DNA of 8,895 nt from assembly GCA_027317055.1 (NCBI GenBank), contig DAHVFK010000116.1:1-8895 (forward strand), written 5' to 3'. Shown in pieces: positions 5,944 to 8,895 of the stretch (positions within the stretch are counted from its first letter, which is position 1; the number at the start of each line of letters is the position of its first letter). The notes under the pieces were generated by a model, which saw nothing but the letters and a program-made list of their open reading frames with translations, made no database searches and was not told where the DNA came from. The stretch comes from Betaproteobacteria bacterium (GTDB lineage: Bacteria > Pseudomonadota > Gammaproteobacteria > Burkholderiales > SG8-39). The translations under genes and the position numbers were made by a program.

Positions 5944-6573
5944 ATGCCTGCACGCCCCGGCCTGCTGGCGGTGTGGAACGACATCGCCGCGGAAGACGAA
6001 GCCGAGTTCAACGCATGGTACGTCGAGGAGCACATTCCCGAGCGGCTGGGGGTGGGCGGCATTCTCAGCGCGCGGCGTTACCGCGACGCCGCGTCGCCGC
6101 TGAGCTATGCCGCGATCTACGACACCGAGCCGCTCGCGACGCTCGCTTCACCCGCCTACCTCGAGCGGCTGGCGAACCCTTCGGCGCGCACGCGCGCGAT
6201 CATGCCGCGCTTTCGCAACATGACGCGCGCCGCATGCGAGATCGGCGGCGATTTCGGCGAACTGCGCTCGCCCGGCGCCGTACTTGCGACGATCGAGCTG
6301 GACGGGGCTCGGGTGGACGATGCATCGTCGAAACTCGAGGCCGAGGCCGCCGTGGGCAGGGTGCGGCTCGCGATTCCCGACGCAAAGGCGACGCAGGTGC
6401 CGAATCCGGAAGCCAAGATGCGCGCGGCGCCAGACCGGCTGCCGACGCCGTTCGTGCTGCTCGAGGGCCACGACGAGGCCGCGCTGCGCGCGGCCGCGGC
6501 GCGCCTGGAGCAGGCGCTCGGCGCGCCGCGTCCGGCGCGCGTCATGCGCCTCATCCTCGCGCGCGGCGCGTGA
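5944..6573 (+). CDS. Tandem ferredoxin-like (dimeric alpha/beta barrel) protein, unknown function
   Basis: A 209-residue protein that is probably soluble: no signal peptide or membrane segment is visible. The ATG at 5944 is preceded by GGAGG with a 4-base gap. The N-terminal half opens with a beta-strand (LLAVWNDIA) and then FNAWYVEEHIPERL at 22-35, the strand-helix pattern of EthD-like alpha/beta barrel proteins, with Tyr26, His30 and Arg34 as candidate active residues. RARRYRD-type and SYAAIYDT strands follow. The second half (about 108-209) again reads strand-helix-strand (GAVLATIELDG to PTPFVLLEGHDE, then helix and VMRLILA), so the protein looks like two fused ferredoxin-like repeats. The function is not established. 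Its position as first gene before a crotonase and a CoA ligase suggests an accessory step in the same pathway. Confidence 0.85.
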   Translation: MPARPGLLAVWNDIAAEDEAEFNAWYVEEHIPERLGVGGILSARRYRDAASPLSYAAIYDTEPLATLASPAYLERLANPSARTRAIMPRFRNMTRAACEIGGDFGELRSPGAVLATIELDGARVDDASSKLEAEAAVGRVRLAIPDAKATQVPNPEAKMRAAPDRLPTPFVLLEGHDEAALRAAAARLEQALGAPRPARVMRLILARGA

Positions 6574-6616
6574 GTGGGCTTATCATCGCTCAACGCAGCG
6601 CTGAGAGGAATCCGCA

Positions 6617-7396
6617 GTGAGCTTCGAAACCATCCTGTACCAGGAGGACGGGCCGATCGGCTGGTTGACGCTGAACCGTCCCGACGACGGCAACATGTTC
6701 ACGCCGCAGATGTGCCACGAAATCCGCGACTGCATCAACGCGGTGCGGCGCGAAACGCGCACGCGGGTGCTGGTGATCACCGGCGCGGGCGAGAAGTTCT
6801 TCTGCATCGGCGGCCGCAAGGCGGGCATGGAGGACACGCTGCTGTACGCGGGCGTGCTGCCGACCCTTGAAATGTACGAATCGATCGACCGTCTGCAAAA
6901 GCCCGTCATCGCCTCGGTCAACGGCTACGCGGTAGGCGGCGGCAACGTGCTGCAGGTGGTGTGCGACCTCACCATCGCCAAGCAAAGCGCGGTGTTTCGC
7001 CAGGTCGGGCCGATGATGGGCAGCTTCGACGCCGGCTACGGCACCTGGTACCTGGAGGACCTGGTCGGCAAGAAGAAGGCGAAGGAGATGTGGATGCTCA
7101 ACCCGCGCCTGTCCGCGCAGGAGGCGCTCGCGATCGGACTGATCAATCGCGTGGTGCCGGACGAGGCATTGCGCGAGGAAACGCGCAAGATGGCGCTCGA
7201 GGTCGCCGAGCGCGGCGCATTCGCGCTCGCCTCCGTCAAGGGCGCGTTCAACGCGCGCCACGGCGGCGTGTCGGGGCTGGCGCGGGTCGCGCACGACCTG
7301 TTGCTGCGCCCCTATCTCGAGAGCGAGGAATCGCACGAGCTGGGCGAGGCCTTCCGCGCCAAGAGGAAGCCCGACCCGGGCAAGTTCGGCCGCTAG
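6617..7396 (+). CDS. Enoyl-CoA hydratase/isomerase family protein, MenB/BadI-like ring hydrolase candidate
   Basis: A crotonase-fold CoA-thioester enzyme of 259 residues. The start is GTG at 6617, with AGAGGA 7 bases upstream. Crotonase landmarks are present: TLNRP (18-22), the first oxyanion-hole loop KFFCIGGR (60-67) and the second, GYAVGGGN (103-110). The segment QVGPMMGSFDAGYGT (129-143) followed by KAKEMW (154-159) is characteristic of the MenB/BadI branch, where the Ser and Asp of GSFD act in catalysis. The C-terminal KRKPDPGKF also resembles BadI (2-ketocyclohexanecarboxyl-CoA hydrolase of Rhodopseudomonas palustris). It has GGRK where MenB and BadI have GGDQ. A naphthoate synthase role is unlikely because no men genes are nearby. 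It precedes the ligase gene by 4 bases. Family sure; ring hydrolysis inferred. Confidence 0.92.
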   Translation: MSFETILYQEDGPIGWLTLNRPDDGNMFTPQMCHEIRDCINAVRRETRTRVLVITGAGEKFFCIGGRKAGMEDTLLYAGVLPTLEMYESIDRLQKPVIASVNGYAVGGGNVLQVVCDLTIAKQSAVFRQVGPMMGSFDAGYGTWYLEDLVGKKKAKEMWMLNPRLSAQEALAIGLINRVVPDEALREETRKMALEVAERGAFALASVKGAFNARHGGVSGLARVAHDLLLRPYLESEESHELGEAFRAKRKPDPGKFGR

Positions 7397-7400
7397 GTTC

Positions 7401-8895
7401 GTGAACACCGTTCTCACCCTGCTCAACCCGCAGGAGGCGGCACGCCACTACGCCTCCGGCGCGTGGCGCAACGACACGCTCTACTCGCTGCTCGAACGGC
7501 ACGCCGCCGAGCGCCCGCAGGCCCCGGCGCTGCGCGACGCGCGGGGTCGGCTTTCCTGGCGCGAGCTGCTGGCGTGGGTCGAGGCGGCGGCCGCGAGCCT
7601 GCACCGCGCCGGGGTGCGCCGCGGCCAGCGCGTCGCGCTGTCGCTGCCCTCGCGCGCCGAGAGCGTGGTCACGCTGCTCGCGTGCGCGCGCAACGGCTAC
7701 GTCTGCAACCCGTCGCTGCACCAGAACTACACCGTGGCCGAGATCCTCGGGCTTCTCGAGCGCACGCGCGCCGCGGCGCTCGTCACGCAGCGAGAAGATG
7801 TCGTCGCAGCGGCGCAGGCGCTGCCCCACATGAAGGCCGTATTCGGAGCGCAGGGTATGCCGTTCCCCGGTCCGGGCGCGGCGTGCGAGGTGCCTCCGGT
7901 CGCCGATCCGGACAAGATCGTCTACCTCGCGTTTACTTCGGGCACCACCGGCGTGCCCAAGGGCGTGATGCACTCGGACAACACGCTGCTCGCCAACGGC
8001 CGCGCGATGGTCGAGGACTGGGGGCACGACCATTCGACCGTGCTGCTCAGCCTGTCGCCGATGAGTCACCACATCGGCACCGTCGCCGTCGAGCAGATGC
8101 TGGCCGCGGGCTTCGAGCTGGTGGTCAACGACCCGCCGGCCGGAATGAAGCCGCTCGACTGGGCGCTCGAATGCGGCGCGACCTACATCATGGGCGTGCC
8201 GACCCACGCCATCGACATCCTGGCCGAGGCGAAGCGCCGCGGCATGTCGAAGCTCGGCGCCGTGCGCCTTTTCTACATGGCCGGCTCGCCGATCCCGCGC
8301 GAGGTGGCGCAGCGCTTCCTTGGCATGGGGATCACGCCGCAGAACATCTATGGCATGACCGAGAACGGCTCGCACCAGTACACGCTGCCCTCGGACGACG
8401 CCCAGACCATCGTCGAGACCTGCGGCCGCGCCTGCCACGGCTACGAAACGCGCATCTTCGCGCAGGACAACCCCGATCTGGAGATGCCTGCAGGCACGGT
8501 GGGCGAGATCGGCACCCGCGGCGCACTGCTGATGCTGGGCTACTTCGACAACCAGGCCACTACCGAGGACTCGTTCAACCGGGACGGCTGGTTCCTCTCG
8601 GGCGATCTCGGGGTGCTGGACGAGCGCGGTTGCCTGCGCATCGTGGGCAGGAAGAAGGACCTCATCATCCGCGGCGGCCACAACATCCACCCGGCGCGGA
8701 TCGAGGACCTGGCGCACCGGCACGCCGCGGTGCAGAAGGCGGCCGCTTTCGGCGTGCCCGACGCGCGCCTGGGCGAAAAGGCCTGCCTTGCGGTCATTTG
8801 CCGCGAAGGCGAACGCGTCACCGGAGAAGACCTGCTGGACCACCTGCACGCGGTCGGCCTGTCGAAATACGACATGCCCGAGTACTTCATCGCCC
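7401..8895 (+). CDS. AMP-forming acyl-CoA ligase, cyclohexanecarboxylate-CoA-ligase-like (3' end outside window)
   Basis: The first 498 residues of an ANL-superfamily enzyme that adenylates a carboxylic acid with ATP and transfers it to CoA. The frame is open from a GTG at 7401, 4 bases after the crotonase stop, to the window edge. The ribosome binding site is weak and no earlier in-frame start is convincing. Motifs: P-loop TSGTTGVPKG (179-188), YGMTEN (317-322), SGDLG with ATP-ribose-binding Asp402, and hinge region GRKKD (416-420). The usual RGGENIYP appears here as RGGHNIHPARIEDL (424-437). The C-terminal catalytic lysine lies beyond the window. The HNI-PARIED form and the NGSHQYTLP segment after the TE motif recall cyclohexanecarboxylate-CoA ligases (AliA) as I remember them. 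The adjacent BadI-like gene fits. The reaction class is certain, the substrate is not. Confidence 0.92.
   Translation, partial: MNTVLTLLNPQEAARHYASGAWRNDTLYSLLERHAAERPQAPALRDARGRLSWRELLAWVEAAAASLHRAGVRRGQRVALSLPSRAESVVTLLACARNGYVCNPSLHQNYTVAEILGLLERTRAAALVTQREDVVAAAQALPHMKAVFGAQGMPFPGPGAACEVPPVADPDKIVYLAFTSGTTGVPKGVMHSDNTLLANGRAMVEDWGHDHSTVLLSLSPMSHHIGTVAVEQMLAAGFELVVNDPPAGMKPLDWALECGATYIMGVPTHAIDILAEAKRRGMSKLGAVRLFYMAGSPIPREVAQRFLGMGITPQNIYGMTENGSHQYTLPSDDAQTIVETCGRACHGYETRIFAQDNPDLEMPAGTVGEIGTRGALLMLGYFDNQATTEDSFNRDGWFLSGDLGVLDERGCLRIVGRKKDLIIRGGHNIHPARIEDLAHRHAAVQKAAAFGVPDARLGEKACLAVICREGERVTGEDLLDHLHAVGLSKYDMPEYFIA

Noticed and set aside
6558..6586. Internal promoter for the crotonase gene using TATCAT at 6581-6586 as -10
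   Set aside because: The position 17 bases upstream is CGCGCG, with no resemblance to a -35 box and no extended -10; co-transcription from 5944 is simpler.
6617..7396. Crotonase as the menaquinone enzyme MenB itself
   Set aside because: It lacks the GGDQ motif, no other men gene is nearby, and it sits next to a catabolic-type CoA ligase.
6590..7426. Minus-strand open frame opposite the crotonase gene
   Set aside because: Antisense to a crotonase with intact family motifs; no own signals.
7248..8849. Long minus-strand open frame opposite the acyl-CoA ligase gene
   Set aside because: It is antisense to a frame with every adenylate-forming motif, has low-complexity Arg/Ala/His-rich content with no recognisable domain, and is explained by the lack of stop codons in GC-rich antisense frames.

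Overview
The window is GC-rich chromosomal DNA that looks proteobacterial, most likely betaproteobacterial (Burkholderiales-like). This rests on composition, the layout of the high-affinity branched-chain-amino-acid-type (HAAT/Liv) transporter, a CGC-anticodon alanine tRNA and the style of the acyl-CoA genes. No taxonomic marker gene is present, so the assignment is tentative. I see no insertion sequence, CRISPR array, phage gene or rRNA.

Left part (1-1202). The 5' end of a small membrane-protein gene leaves the window on the minus strand (1-136). A roughly 380-base intergenic region (137-519) holds hairpins and what looks like the detached 3' half of a tRNA gene (356-400). A small plus-strand lipoprotein gene of unknown function follows (520-1008). 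It ends at an intrinsic terminator that physically overlaps the promoter of a complete tRNA-Ala(CGC) gene (1094-1169), which has its own terminator (1178-1202).

Middle part (1212-5845, minus strand). This is a complete five-gene HAAT ABC transporter, transcribed in the order periplasmic binding protein, LivH permease, LivM permease, LivG ATPase, LivF ATPase. The last four are packed with 8-base, 4-base or 1-base junctions. A very strong intrinsic terminator separates the binding-protein gene from livH, which suggests differential expression within one operon. The two ATPases have one canonical and one diverged ATP site.

Right part (5944-8895, plus strand, divergent from the transporter). Three genes are compactly arranged: a tandem ferredoxin-like (dimeric alpha/beta barrel) protein of unknown function, a MenB/BadI-type crotonase, and an acyl-CoA ligase that resembles cyclohexanecarboxylate-CoA ligases and runs off the window. 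The ligase would activate a carboxylic acid and the crotonase would act on a CoA thioester, possibly opening an alicyclic ring. The neighbouring transporter could import the acid. The most interesting reading of the window is therefore an uptake-plus-activation-plus-ring-cleavage module for an alicyclic or aromatic-derived acid. The substrate is inference; the enzyme families are well supported.
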